Source of the DNA: Nitrospira sp.
GTDB taxonomy: Bacteria; Nitrospirota; Nitrospiria; Nitrospirales; Nitrospiraceae
DNA: 64,000 bases
Direction: 5' to 3'
NCBI GenBank assembly: GCA_024760545.1
Contig: CP060501.1
Coordinates: 2,207,501 to 2,271,500 of the forward strand
Below are positions 24,389 through 34,690 of this stretch, piece after piece (the stretch's first letter is position 1; every line of letters starts with the position of its first letter). The translations under genes were made by a program, and so were the position numbers. The notes beneath the pieces were generated by a model. The model saw only the letters and a list, made by a program, of their open reading frames with translations, did no database searches and was not told the origin of the DNA.

Positions 24389-25975
24389 TCATGGAACATG
24401 GGGTTTCGTCAGATCATTGTAGGGCTTTGCTGATTCACCAGTATTGACGTCGATTCCTCCCACCGGTTTCGGTTTGTCGAGATCGGAATATTGGAAAATA
24501 CCGAAAGGCTGAATCTGATCATCGGATGGGAGTTGACCACGGTTCCATCCCCCGCCAAACGCACGAATGAGATCGACGGTAGACTTCAGCAATTCCGTCT
24601 TAATTTCCACCGAGCTGATGCGGGCTTCAAGGGTGGCGAGCTGTGCATAAATCACTTCAAGACTATTCGCCAAACCTCCCCGATAGAGTTGCATCGTGAG
24701 ATTTTGTGTTTTGAAATTCGCGCCGACCGCAGCATCCTGCCTCTCACCGGCAACCGTCAGGCGGTTTGTCATAGTCAAATTGTTTGCCACTTCACGAAAG
24801 GCCTTGAGTACGGTCAAACGGTACAAATCTTCCGTCTCGCGATAGGCCGACCAGGCCTGTTGCAATTGTGCACGGCGGTAACCACTCTGAAATAGCGGCA
24901 CCGAGAACGTCGCGCCATAGGACCAGAAACTGTTGGCGAGCTTGATCAGATCCAGGCCTTTTTCTTCAAATCCCCCATCGAGGCGGAACGAAACATTGGG
25001 GAAAAAGGCGGCCCGGGCAATCCCAATGACTCGGTTTGCCTCGGCCATCCGTCGCTCCATCATGGCGACGTCGGGTCGACGCTCGAGTAAAGTGGACGGA
25101 ATAGTTCCAGGAATCGCGAACTTCGCCATCCGGAGCTCATCTATCGGCTCAATCGAGAAACTGTCCGGCGTCAAATTGAGCAACACAGCGATCGCCTGTT
25201 CAGCCACCTGACGCTGGCCTTCAATCCTCGCCAATCTCGTCTCTGTGCCGTAGAGCAGCGATTCGACACGGGCGACGTCGAGTGCTGAGGCGATCTTACC
25301 GGCGAACTGAGTTTTGACAACATTGAGCGTATCTCGATAGAGATCAATCGATTGCTTATAGATCGCCGTTTGGGCGTCGAAACCACGCACGGTGAAATAA
25401 TTCGCCGCGACCTCGGCTTGCAGACTCAACCTCGCAAGCCCATACTCGGCCGCACGTTCTTCGGCACGGAAGATCTCTGCCTGTGCAGCATTGCGGAGCG
25501 CCGACCAAAAGTCAGGCTCCCAGGATGCAATGCCGCCTGGATCCACGGTGCTTGACTGTAGCGGACTGTTTTCGGGGCGAAAGATCCGATCGAAGGATTG
25601 TCTCCTGTGAGAAGCGCCCATCTCAAGACCGATACGAGGGAAATACTGCGATCGGGCCGCCATCATGATATCGCGGGCTTGGACAAACCGTTCGGCCGCA
25701 GCTTGCAGATCCGGATTCGCCGCCATCGCCTGTTCGATGAGTTTTTCCAGCACCGGATCGTTATACAGTTTCCACCAATCCGGACGGAGTGCTCCATCGG
25801 CCGGTTTTGCCTCCACAAAGGGACTCGAACCATGCCACGAGTCAGGAACGACATATTGCGGCGGCTCATATTTTGGCGCCAGATTAACCGCCGGGAACCA
25901 ACTACAAGCCGACAGAGTCAGGATCACCAGCAAGCAGCTACTTCGCCATAACCAGGTCGGCCGGGTATGTGTCAT
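24389..25975 (-). CDS. Outer-membrane efflux lipoprotein (NodT/OprM-type, RND system)
   Basis: The 528-residue TolC-family channel has a lipoprotein signal ending in LTLSAC, then an NLAPKYEPP segment typical of NodT/CusC proteins and two repeated outer-membrane-factor halves rich in Ala/Gln helices. It forms the outer-membrane exit duct of the RND pump encoded just upstream. The start MTHTRP at 25975 puts the lipobox at the right place; a frame 18 residues longer exists without better support. It follows the adaptor gene by 92 bases. Confidence 0.9.
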   Translation of the reverse strand: MTHTRPTWLWRSSCLLVILTLSACSWFPAVNLAPKYEPPQYVVPDSWHGSSPFVEAKPADGALRPDWWKLYNDPVLEKLIEQAMAANPDLQAAAERFVQARDIMMAARSQYFPRIGLEMGASHRRQSFDRIFRPENSPLQSSTVDPGGIASWEPDFWSALRNAAQAEIFRAEERAAEYGLARLSLQAEVAANYFTVRGFDAQTAIYKQSIDLYRDTLNVVKTQFAGKIASALDVARVESLLYGTETRLARIEGQRQVAEQAIAVLLNLTPDSFSIEPIDELRMAKFAIPGTIPSTLLERRPDVAMMERRMAEANRVIGIARAAFFPNVSFRLDGGFEEKGLDLIKLANSFWSYGATFSVPLFQSGYRRAQLQQAWSAYRETEDLYRLTVLKAFREVANNLTMTNRLTVAGERQDAAVGANFKTQNLTMQLYRGGLANSLEVIYAQLATLEARISSVEIKTELLKSTVDLIRAFGGGWNRGQLPSDDQIQPFGIFQYSDLDKPKPVGGIDVNTGESAKPYNDLTKPHVP

Positions 25976-26067
25976 TGTCTGTCCGTTTACAAACCGGTAG
26001 CAATCGGGGTTGCCCGTCATAATCATCATGTCCGTTATCTTTATGTTAGAAAAAGAAATTTGGATGG

Positions 26068-27270
26068 TTATTTCTTCAAGGCAGCCGTCTCCGGCGTTTT
26101 CTCTTTTGGATTCATTATGTCGTATCCGGCTGCTGGTGTGACGACCCGCACCTTGTCTCCTTCGAGCAACGCGGCACTTGGATTATTTATGATTCGGTCG
26201 CCGTCGGAAATACCTGACGTAAGTTCAATGACGTTGTCGAGGATTTTGGTGACCTCAATCGATTTGAAGTGAACCCGATCGTCTTCTGTCACAACGGCCA
26301 CTTGCGTACCGTGTTCCTGGAATACCAATGCACTTGTGGGAATCGTCGTCACACCCGATTCCACTGGAGCGGTCAGACGAACCGTGGCGTAAGAACCTGG
26401 CCAGAGCGCGCGGTCCTTGTTGTCTATGGTAAAAACGGTGACCGCCGTGCGTGTGTTCACATCGAATCCCTTCGCCACTGTCAGAAAGTTGAAGGTGAAA
26501 TGACGGTTGGGAATTTGCGGTACAGTGACATCCGCCGACATTCCGGGATTGAGGAAGGGTCCGAAACGCGATGGCACGTTCACAAAGAGTCGTAATTTAT
26601 CCACCTCAGCAACGGTAAACAAGTTGTTTTTTGCATTGGTGGTGTTGATGCTGCCTTCTTTGGACACCAAATCACCGACATTGATGTTCCGCTGAATCAC
26701 GACTCCATCGAAGGGGGCCGTAATTTTTTTAAACCCGATGAAGGCCTCAATGTTCTTGACCTTTTGTTCTGCTGCCGCGACCTTCGCCGCCTCGGCCTGC
26801 GCCTCGGCGAGTTGCACTGAGATGGCTTGCTCGGAGAGCGCTTGATGTTCCCGCATGGCCACGTAGCGCTTGGCGGTCAGTTGAGCCAGCTCATTCCTGG
26901 CACGTTCAGATTGCAGATCCGCCATCGCCTGCCTGTAATCCGCATCTAGGTCCGGCGTGTTGAGTTCGGCGAGGACGTCGCCTTTCTTCACAGTGTCACC
27001 GTAGTCCTTGTACCACGCTTTCACATAGCCTTCGACACGCGCATAAATGGGTGCCTCGTACCACCCCTCAACTGTGCCGGGCAGCGTGATAGTGTCGGTC
27101 GGCTCCGACCGCTTCGCAGATGTGAGGGCCACAGGGGTTATGGCGCTTTGCAAAGTGTCCGCCTGCAATGCGGCGGCCTCATGCTGGTTCTCGCTGAAGC
27201 GGTAAACGAGAGTCGCGATTCCCACAAGGACGATGAGGATCAGAAAGGCTTTCCCACCCAAGTTACTCAT
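26068..27270 (-). CDS. RND efflux periplasmic adaptor (HlyD/MFP family)
   Basis: This 400-residue membrane fusion protein has an N-terminal anchor helix (about residues 8-24), a lipoyl/barrel-sandwich half (GYVKAWYKDYGDTVKKGDVLAEL) and a long Ala/Glu coiled-coil hairpin. A second lipoyl half (APFDGVVIQRNINVGDLVS), a beta-barrel and a membrane-proximal domain follow. The start ATG 27270 overlaps the end of the pump gene by 8 bases. It links the inner-membrane pump to the outer-membrane channel. Confidence 0.92.
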   Translation of the reverse strand: MSNLGGKAFLILIVLVGIATLVYRFSENQHEAAALQADTLQSAITPVALTSAKRSEPTDTITLPGTVEGWYEAPIYARVEGYVKAWYKDYGDTVKKGDVLAELNTPDLDADYRQAMADLQSERARNELAQLTAKRYVAMREHQALSEQAISVQLAEAQAEAAKVAAAEQKVKNIEAFIGFKKITAPFDGVVIQRNINVGDLVSKEGSINTTNAKNNLFTVAEVDKLRLFVNVPSRFGPFLNPGMSADVTVPQIPNRHFTFNFLTVAKGFDVNTRTAVTVFTIDNKDRALWPGSYATVRLTAPVESGVTTIPTSALVFQEHGTQVAVVTEDDRVHFKSIEVTKILDNVIELTSGISDGDRIINNPSAALLEGDKVRVVTPAAGYDIMNPKEKTPETAALKK

Positions 27271-30200
27271 ATTGAACACGCTCCTTTTGAGGAACAGCTC
27301 GACGGTTGTAGATGATGGCATAGACGCAGGGTACAAAGAACAGCGTGAAGAGGGTCGCCACTGTCAATCCTCCCATGACGGCTCGACCAAGCGGCGCGTT
27401 TTGGGAATTAGCCGTCGCCATCGGGAGCATACCGATAATCATCGCGGCAGCGGTCATGAGTACCGGACGAATGCGGGCTTTCCCGGCCTCAACCGCAGCC
27501 CGTATCGCATCACCGTGGACAGCGATCCGCTCTCGGGCATAGGCGACGAGCAAAATCGAATTGGCGGTGGCCGTGCCCATCGTCATGATGGCCCCAGTCA
27601 TCGCCGGTACGGAAATATACGTTTTGGTCACGAAGAGGGCCCACGCGATGCCTGCAAACGCGCCCACCAACGCTGTAATGATGATGAAGGGATCGAGCCA
27701 CGATTGGAAATTGACGACGATGAGTAGATAGACCAGCAGGATGGCGATAATGAGACCGCCACCTAGTTCGACAAAGGCGTCGTGCATGACTTCGGATTGG
27801 CCATGGATTTCGACTTCCGCCCCGCGAGGCAGGTCATCTTTCATGATCTCCGCTATATGGCGAACTTCCGCCAGCACCCCGCCGAGATCCCGTCCCTCCG
27901 CGGACACCAAGACGTCGATCATCGGAAGGAGATTCCGGTGCGTCACCACACCCGGTGTTCCAATCAAGGAAAGGTTGGTCATATTGCCGAGCAATTGCAC
28001 ACCGGTGGCCCCACCTTCCTCACGGCCACGATCTTCTGGAGCGACCGGGATCGTCTGGAGATCTTTAATGCTCGTCAGCTGTGGCTGAGGGGTATAAACA
28101 TTGAGGCGGTAAGACTGTTGGGTCGAGCGGTCGAGCCAATATTTCTGATCGATCTGCTGGCTGCCGGCGGTTGCCAGAAGCATGTTGAAGCCGAAATCCC
28201 TCTGGTTCAGATTCAAGCCGAGGGCGAATCTCCTATCACCTTCGACTAAGATGGTCGGTTGGAACATTGTTTGATAGATATACACGTCAGCGGCGCCTGG
28301 GATCTGGCGGAACTTGCCAGCCAATTTTTGCGCATACGAATAATTGGCATAGAGGTCCGGCCCATTGATTTGCAGGTCGATGGGCGCGAGCGAGCCGAAA
28401 TTCAGAATCTTATCGGTCAGATCAGCCGGCTGAAACGTGAATTCGGTTCCTGGATAGCGCTCTGTCAAACGTTGACGGAGAATCTGCCGATACTCCCACA
28501 CCGGTGATCGTAGATCCTTGAGCGTGATGGTGAGGTCGCAATCCTGAGTGCCGATCGTCGGCGTAGGAATGAACGCGAGGTTGTGCGCTCCGACCGGGAG
28601 ACCGCAATTACTCACCACCGCGTCGACGTTACCGTGCAGTAATTCCCTGACGTCATCTGAGACGCGGGCAGCCACACGACCTGCGGCCTCGATCCGCAGA
28701 CCTAGCGGCGCCCGCATGTGCATCTGCAGCAAGCCACCTTTGATCTGGGGGAAAAACTCTTGCCCCTCGAAATAAAACAGACCGAGCGATGCCACTGCGA
28801 ACACCATCGAGATCGCGACGAACCCCACGCGATGGGCGATCACCTGTTCAAGTTGCGCGGTGTAACCATCACGGAATCGTTCGAAGGCATTCTGGAACCC
28901 ATGTTGGAAGCGGGCAAAGATACCACCCTCCGGCCCAGTCGCGTGATGAACCTTCAAAATGTACTTCGCCATTGTGGGCACGAGGGTATAGGTCAAGATA
29001 AAGGAGGCCAACATAGCGAAGACGACGGCCTCCGCCATCGCCGGGAACACCCACCCGGCAATGCCGCTCAAATGGAACAGTGGGACCCACACGATCGTGA
29101 TGGCAAGGGTGGCAACGAACGTAGGGAGAATGATCTGATTAGCGGCATCGATGATCGCCTCTTCTAAGGGCTTGCCCATGGCGAGGTGGGTGTCGATATT
29201 CTCGATCATGACCGCGGCGTTGTCGACGAGAATGCCGACAGCCAACGCTAATCCGCCTAGAGTCATAATATTGATCGACTGTTCGAGCATATGGAGACCG
29301 ATGAGAGAACAGAGGATGGAGAGTGGGATCGAGGTGAGAACGATGACTGTCGGACGCCAAGAGCCGAGCATCACCAGCACGATGAATCCGACTAGCGCGG
29401 CGGCAATGACCATTTCGTGCACTACATCGGCGATGGCATCCCTGACGAATTCTGAGGAATCGCTGATCAGACTCACCTTCACATCAGGAGGCACAACCTC
29501 CGAGATGCGTGGGATCATTCTCTTGATTCCATCCACGATATCAATGGTCGAAGCCTCACTGCTCTTCATGACGACGACGATGACGGCCTGTTTGCCGTCG
29601 ACCAGCACGGAGTTCGTTTGTACTCGGCCAGCCAGGCGGACCGTGGCCACGTCGCGCAGGTGAATGAATGAGTTACCTTCTCGCTTGATCGGGATGTCGT
29701 CGAACTCTTCAATCTTCAATGGGGATGCATTCGTCAGAACAAGCCAGTCGGTTTCCTTAATCTTCATGTCCCCGCCGGGTAGCACGAGATTCTGCTTCTC
29801 AATAGCTTGGTGCACATCCTCCGTGGTGAGGTTACGGGCCAGCAGTTTATCCTGATCGACATTGATCATGACCTGCATGTCTTGCCCCCCGTAAGGGTGC
29901 GGCAGGATGGCACCGGGTATGGTGACAAGCATGGGTCGAATTCGCATGACGCAGAGATTGTAAAGCTCCGCCGGCGTTTGAACATCGGATTCAACTTGCA
30001 ATACGGCTACGGGCACTTGGGAAGGAAACAGCCGCATAACCATGGGCGCAGCAACATCAGGCGGTAGGGCTTTGACGGAGGTCTGCGAGATCCCCACAAT
30101 ATCGGCCTCGCTCCCAGCCAGATCAACTCCGTCCTGAAGAAATATATTTATGATGGAGTGACCGAAGTACGACGTGCTCACGATGGTCTTGATGCCTTCG

Positions 30201-30427
30201 ACCGTCTGAGTCAACATTTGCTCGAACACACGCGTGACTCGTCCCTCTGTCTCTTGCGGCATCAAGCCATCGTAGAGCCAGACCACCGAGCTAACAGGCA
30301 TCTGGATATTTGGGAAGACATCGGTCGGTGCCTCGATGATCGTCAACGCCCCAAATACGAGAATGAGAATAGCCAACACTACGAAAGTATAAGGTTTTTT
30401 TAAGGCAACCTGGACGAGCTTATTCAT
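27263..30427 (-). CDS. RND-family inner-membrane efflux pump
   Basis: The 1054-residue protein has the AcrB-type plan: a first membrane helix (about 14-32), a large periplasmic loop, helices 2-6 (about 340-490), a second periplasmic loop and helices 8-12. The helix-4 segment GGLALAVGILVDNAAVMIENI carries the proton-relay Asp region, here D followed by N rather than the D-D pair of AcrB. It resembles the broad-range HAE1/CzcA-like subgroup; the substrate cannot be told. It is first in a pump-adaptor-channel-DUF3365-PII-like operon. Confidence 0.92.
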   Translation of the reverse strand: MNKLVQVALKKPYTFVVLAILILVFGALTIIEAPTDVFPNIQMPVSSVVWLYDGLMPQETEGRVTRVFEQMLTQTVEGIKTIVSTSYFGHSIINIFLQDGVDLAGSEADIVGISQTSVKALPPDVAAPMVMRLFPSQVPVAVLQVESDVQTPAELYNLCVMRIRPMLVTIPGAILPHPYGGQDMQVMINVDQDKLLARNLTTEDVHQAIEKQNLVLPGGDMKIKETDWLVLTNASPLKIEEFDDIPIKREGNSFIHLRDVATVRLAGRVQTNSVLVDGKQAVIVVVMKSSEASTIDIVDGIKRMIPRISEVVPPDVKVSLISDSSEFVRDAIADVVHEMVIAAALVGFIVLVMLGSWRPTVIVLTSIPLSILCSLIGLHMLEQSINIMTLGGLALAVGILVDNAAVMIENIDTHLAMGKPLEEAIIDAANQIILPTFVATLAITIVWVPLFHLSGIAGWVFPAMAEAVVFAMLASFILTYTLVPTMAKYILKVHHATGPEGGIFARFQHGFQNAFERFRDGYTAQLEQVIAHRVGFVAISMVFAVASLGLFYFEGQEFFPQIKGGLLQMHMRAPLGLRIEAAGRVAARVSDDVRELLHGNVDAVVSNCGLPVGAHNLAFIPTPTIGTQDCDLTITLKDLRSPVWEYRQILRQRLTERYPGTEFTFQPADLTDKILNFGSLAPIDLQINGPDLYANYSYAQKLAGKFRQIPGAADVYIYQTMFQPTILVEGDRRFALGLNLNQRDFGFNMLLATAGSQQIDQKYWLDRSTQQSYRLNVYTPQPQLTSIKDLQTIPVAPEDRGREEGGATGVQLLGNMTNLSLIGTPGVVTHRNLLPMIDVLVSAEGRDLGGVLAEVRHIAEIMKDDLPRGAEVEIHGQSEVMHDAFVELGGGLIIAILLVYLLIVVNFQSWLDPFIIITALVGAFAGIAWALFVTKTYISVPAMTGAIMTMGTATANSILLVAYARERIAVHGDAIRAAVEAGKARIRPVLMTAAAMIIGMLPMATANSQNAPLGRAVMGGLTVATLFTLFFVPCVYAIIYNRRAVPQKERVQYE

Positions 30428-31089
30428 GCAAAAAAACTCCTACTGCCTCTGTAACAAATGGTCCTAAAGCAGCTATGACTGGAGGTGGACAGTGTTCTGA
30501 AAGAAATCTTAGGTCACGGCTCATGGGACAATGCTTAGCAAGGTGTTTGCCTGGCATGCCCGAGCCCGAAATTGTGACAATTCGTTACAAATAAACGCGG
30601 TCGACTGAATGAAGGAGAGGGTTATGATTCCCTCCATTGTAAGTTGTGCGTATTACAAAGGTGCGATATGTGCGATTACGCTCTTTTATGGAGATCGGAT
30701 GAATGGGAATATCGATGACACGCGAGGATTCGTCAGGATCATGATTTGCAGGGTTTGTCTGTGAGGCATTGTTCCAACGTGCTGGATGCTCAGGTTGGAG
30801 GCTAGAGGTTTTCTGCTGATGTAACAGGATTACTCCCTAAACATACGTCGTTCTTTTATCGTTCACTGGTGCTCCCTGCCTTGCAGGGAACACCTCAGGG
30901 AGTCTCGAACCTTTGAGCAGTTTTAACGAGGGAACACGAGCAAGAACTAGCGGGACTGGGGTGAATGAAATGTCTCCTCACTGGGTAGTAACAGACAACG
31001 ACGGTAGGGTTCCTCTTGAAGAGTAACTCCGGGATAGGGCATCGAGTTCACGATCGATTTGCCTGTCTGGAAAGAATGGAAATCCGCTG
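30428..31089. promoter_or_regulatory. Divergent control region between RND operon and sigma-54 regulator
   Basis: The 662-base gap contains no gene I can support. A near-perfect 13-base palindrome AATTGTGACAATT lies at 30570-30582, about 145 bases before the pump start, and could be a repressor or activator site. A stem-loop GGTGCTCCCTGC/GCAGGGAACACC spans 30868-30894. I did not find a clear -24/-12 (GG-N10-GC) sigma-54 promoter. Confidence 0.35.
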
Positions 31090-32499
31090 ATGTCAATAAG
31101 TGGCCTGCCTTCAATCCTCGTCGTAGAAAACGACCAACCGAATCGAGAGATGTTGGTGAAAGCGTTGAGTCATGCCGGATTTGAGGTGGCTATCGCTTGT
31201 GACGGCGCCGAAGCCATGAAGAGGGCCAACGCAGTCACATACGACGCCGTATTGAGCGACATCCGCGTGACACCATTGTCCGGGTTGGACCTTTTGGATT
31301 CACTTCACAAGACCATGCCGGAGTTGCCAATCGTGTTCTTGACGGCATCCAGTTCCGTCGACATGGCAATCCAAGCCATGAAGCACGGAGCATTCGATTA
31401 CATCGCCAAGCCCGTGAATCTCGAGGAACTCGTGCTCACGATGAAGCGAGCTATTGAGCACCGGCGTCTGATAGAAAATAATCGCACGCTTGAGCGTGCA
31501 TTCAGCGAACGACTGCGGGCTGCCTCTCTGATCGGACAAAGTAAAAAGATGGTCGAGGTCTTCAAACTCGTCAGAAAAGCCTCTCGAAGTAGCACAGCCG
31601 TCTTGATCCAGGGCGAGAGCGGTACCGGCAAGGAATTAATTGCTCGGGCAATCCACGATAACAGCGCTCGCGCAGCCCACCGGTTTGCCGCCATTAATTG
31701 TAGTGCCATTCCGGATTTCCTGCTTGAAAGCGAACTCTTCGGGCATATGAAGGATTCGTTCACCGGAGCCCACACCATGCGCCGTGGGTTACTTGAGGAG
31801 GCGAACGGTGGCACGTTCTTTTTCGACGAAGTCGGCGATCTCTCTCCGACCGGACAGGCTAAACTTCTTCGCCTGCTCCAGGAAGGGGAAATCCAAAGAA
31901 TTGGAAGCAATGAGTCCGCACGAGTCGATATACGCATTATTGCCGCCTCCCGCCAGAATCTCGCTGAACTGGTTGCGGCCAACCGGTTTCGCGAAGATCT
32001 GCTCGGCCGACTGAACGTGGTCACGATTCTCTTGCCGCCGCTTCGGGAACGCCCCGAGGACGTTCCCCTACTAGCCGAATTCTTTCTTGCGCGGTTCGGC
32101 GAACAGAAGGAAGTTCCCATCACGTCTTTTTCATCTGCCGCGATGCGGGCACTGACTGACTATTCCTGGCCGGGGAACGTGCGTGAATTAGAACAGGTCG
32201 TTGAACAGGCCGTGGCTCTCGCCTCGCCTGCGATCCTCTCGATTGACGACCTTCCACCTGAAGTTATTCAGAAGGGCGGAGGTGGTTCGGATTATATAGA
32301 CATGTTTCCCGGCACACTCAAGGCGTTGCAGCGTGAACAGGTTATCAAAATGTTGGAATCAACACATGGGCATAAGGAGCGTACAGCGCGGTTACTCGGC
32401 ATCAGTAGGCGCACGCTCTATCGACTCCTCGATCGATACGGTCTCGGTAAAAACGGACATTCCTCCGAAACCGACACGTCAGGCGCTACCAATTCCTAA
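31090..32499 (+). CDS. Sigma-54-dependent response regulator (NtrC family)
   Basis: The 469-residue protein has a receiver domain with phospho-acceptor D57 and K107-P108. An AAA+ domain with Walker A GESGTGKE (175-182) follows, and then a C-terminal Fis-type helix-turn-helix (ERTARLLGISRRTLYRLL near 435). The loop that contacts sigma-54, normally GAFTGA, reads DSFTGA (222-227), which is a deviation. It is divergent from the RND operon and is a natural candidate to control it. No partner kinase is adjacent. Start ATG 31090. Confidence 0.9.
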   Translation: MSISGLPSILVVENDQPNREMLVKALSHAGFEVAIACDGAEAMKRANAVTYDAVLSDIRVTPLSGLDLLDSLHKTMPELPIVFLTASSSVDMAIQAMKHGAFDYIAKPVNLEELVLTMKRAIEHRRLIENNRTLERAFSERLRAASLIGQSKKMVEVFKLVRKASRSSTAVLIQGESGTGKELIARAIHDNSARAAHRFAAINCSAIPDFLLESELFGHMKDSFTGAHTMRRGLLEEANGGTFFFDEVGDLSPTGQAKLLRLLQEGEIQRIGSNESARVDIRIIAASRQNLAELVAANRFREDLLGRLNVVTILLPPLRERPEDVPLLAEFFLARFGEQKEVPITSFSSAAMRALTDYSWPGNVRELEQVVEQAVALASPAILSIDDLPPEVIQKGGGGSDYIDMFPGTLKALQREQVIKMLESTHGHKERTARLLGISRRTLYRLLDRYGLGKNGHSSETDTSGATNS

Positions 32500-32635
32500 C
32501 ATAGCCTTTGTAAGGAGAACTCTTGTTGTGACTGGGGTTCACCCTCTTATGGAATACGAGCGCGCGCTCGGGCTGATGGCTATTGCGTTTCATCAAGCAT
32601 GTTGCGGCGACCACACGAAATGGGGCGCGCAGAAT

Positions 32636-33952
32636 TCAGGCCGGTTTTTCGAATTCATCGGGTGCGGGGGGGGGCGTCCGGGGGCGGGTGGTGCGAAAGT
32701 GGACGAGGTCCTTCGAGAACAGCACATCTAAGGTCCAGTCCAAGGCCACGAGGAGTTTCTTCTCCAAGCGCGGGAGTTTCAGCAAATAAATGGTGCGCCA
32801 GAGCCACCAGGCGAAGAAGCCGGAGAAGTTCACCCCGAGAATGTTGGCGACCCCGGTCCGTTTCCCGATGGGCGCCAGCAGCCCGAGCGTCGCGTAGCGG
32901 AAGGGTTTCATCGGGGCACCGCGCACGGTGGCGAGGATATTCCGCGCCGCCACCCGCCCTTCCCGCAACGCATGTTGCGCGGTGGGCGGATGGAAGGCGC
33001 CCGTCTGGCCATCCGGCACGAGCGCACAGTCCCCCAACGCCCACACGCCCGGCCACCCCGCCACTTCGAGATACTCATTGACGAGGACCCGGCCCTTCGT
33101 TTTCGGGCACGGCAGGGTGGCCAAGAGGGCATGCGGGGTAATGCCGGCGGTCCAGACCAGCGTATTGGTCGTCACGGTGGTCCCATCGCTGAGCATGACG
33201 TCGCGATCCGTCACGGCGGTGACTTTACAGTTCGCATGGATTTCCACCTGCTGCTCCCCAAGCTTGCGCTGAGCGTACGTGCCGAGCTTCTCCCCGAGTT
33301 CCGGTAAGATCACCGGCCCCGCACTGACCAGGATGAGCCGCAGCATGTCGCCCCGAAGATGTGGAAAGAACCGCACCGCCTCCCGCAAAAAGTCATTCAT
33401 GGCCGCAATGGTTTCGACCCCCGCAAACCCGCCGCCGGCCACGACGAAGTTCAGCAGCGGCGCCCGGAAGCCCCCCCCACACTCAAAGTCCGCTTCCTCC
33501 AGATTGGCAATGAGATGGTTGCGGAGCACAATCGCGTCACTCAGGGACTTCATCGTGAACGCCCGGCTGGCCACCCCGGGAATGTTGAAGAAATTCGTGG
33601 TGGAGCCGAGGGCCAGCACGAGGTGGTCATAGGGCAGCGAGTGGCAATGCTGCTCGTGCCCATGCGACAGGCCGACGCGTTTCTGCACGAGATCGATGGC
33701 CTCGATCTCGCCATGAAAGAACGTCACCCGACGCAGCAGCTTGCGGATCGGGCTGACGATATTGGTGATGTCCAGGTCGCTCGCGGCGACCTCGTGCAGC
33801 ATCGGGGTGAAGAGGAAAAAGTTATCGTGGTTGACGAGCGTGACGTCGACGGCCGCGCCGCGCGCCAGCGCCTGTTCGAAGGCCAACGCCGCATACATGC
33901 CCCCGAACCCCCCGCCCAAAATCACCACGCGTGCCTTACCTGGAGCCATCAT
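32636..33952 (-). CDS. Type II NADH dehydrogenase (NDH-2)
   Basis: The 438-residue flavoprotein has two nucleotide-binding motifs: VVILGGGFGGMYAAL at residues 8-22 for FAD and FVVAGGGFAGVET near 168 for NADH. It also has the ALGDCALVPDG FAD motif near 310 and a C-terminal membrane-associating region. It oxidises NADH and reduces quinone without pumping protons. The gene is visibly more GC-rich than its flanks, with many G/C runs. It overlaps no neighbour. A role in reverse electron flow or redox balance is plausible for this organism but inferred. Confidence 0.9.
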   Translation of the reverse strand: MMAPGKARVVILGGGFGGMYAALAFEQALARGAAVDVTLVNHDNFFLFTPMLHEVAASDLDITNIVSPIRKLLRRVTFFHGEIEAIDLVQKRVGLSHGHEQHCHSLPYDHLVLALGSTTNFFNIPGVASRAFTMKSLSDAIVLRNHLIANLEEADFECGGGFRAPLLNFVVAGGGFAGVETIAAMNDFLREAVRFFPHLRGDMLRLILVSAGPVILPELGEKLGTYAQRKLGEQQVEIHANCKVTAVTDRDVMLSDGTTVTTNTLVWTAGITPHALLATLPCPKTKGRVLVNEYLEVAGWPGVWALGDCALVPDGQTGAFHPPTAQHALREGRVAARNILATVRGAPMKPFRYATLGLLAPIGKRTGVANILGVNFSGFFAWWLWRTIYLLKLPRLEKKLLVALDWTLDVLFSKDLVHFRTTRPRTPPPAPDEFEKPA

Positions 33953-34048
33953 GCTTCAACAAACGCTCGTATTGTGGGGGTGGGCAGGAGCCGTTCTATC
34001 TGTTGTCTGATATACCCACATGGGTGTTCCATCCGCCAAGGAAGTGAA

Positions 34049-34438
34049 TCATCTCCACACTGAATATCCTTGCTTGATCATATCATGGGGAATTTCATGT
34101 TCTGCCACTTGAGCTTGTGCGCCTGCATATTCGGCCGCCTCCTGCGGTCGGTGAGCGAATAATCGCATCTGCTTTACGAACTCATCCGTCGCTGGCCCGG
34201 GTTTTCTCTTCAACACCAACTCCGCCTCACGCTCTCTCCGCATTGCCATGGTATGGAGTTCCTGCGCTTCCTCGCGCCAGTAAAACATTCGATCCGATGC
34301 ACGCATCTGTGGAATGGTCGATCGTACGACCGGCGCTGTAGGGGTATCTGTTGAAGGTACCACGCCGTTCGTCGTACAGGAAGTGAGCACCCCGAATACG
34401 ACACACATGGTGATGAGACAAGTTCTGGCCGGTTTCAT
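34049..34438 (-). CDS. Small lipoprotein of unknown function
   Basis: The 129-residue protein has a lipoprotein signal peptide ending in VLTSC (Cys near residue 21), a Thr/Pro-rich linker and an Arg/Glu-rich helical region (YWREEAQELHTMAMRRE). A strong GGAGG lies 5 bases before the ATG at 34438. The helical part is reminiscent of small coiled-coil lipoproteins. No function can be given. Confidence 0.75.
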   Translation of the reverse strand: MKPARTCLITMCVVFGVLTSCTTNGVVPSTDTPTAPVVRSTIPQMRASDRMFYWREEAQELHTMAMRREREAELVLKRKPGPATDEFVKQMRLFAHRPQEAAEYAGAQAQVAEHEIPHDMIKQGYSVWR

Positions 34439-34500
34439 ATGGCCTCCATAGCAAACAGGAGGGCCTCATGGTTGTTTGTTGTGGGCTTCTAAATGATTGA

Positions 34501-34600
34501 TTATGATGTTTGGAGTCGCGGTTCGCGGGTCAATTGAATGGCGTTCCTCATGAGCTCTAACAACTCAGCGAAATCATAAGGCTTTCGAATGCTGCCATAC
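34501..34600 (-). pseudogene. Remnant of a response-regulator receiver domain
   Basis: The minus-strand frame here encodes GSIRKPYDFAELLELMRN followed by a short tail, which matches the end of a receiver domain: conserved Lys-Pro after strand 5, then helix 5. Just upstream, AQGLYSDAIEQGG still resembles the preceding receiver segment. No phospho-acceptor Asp region or start is recognisable further upstream. This looks like a decayed 3' fragment, or an unusual short gene. Confidence 0.4.
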
Positions 34601-34690
34601 GTTCCTCCTTGTTCGATCGCATCTGAGTAAAGGCCTTGAGCACGACGATGCAACGGAACGCTCGGGGTCCAGCGCTCTTTTCTTCTTTTC

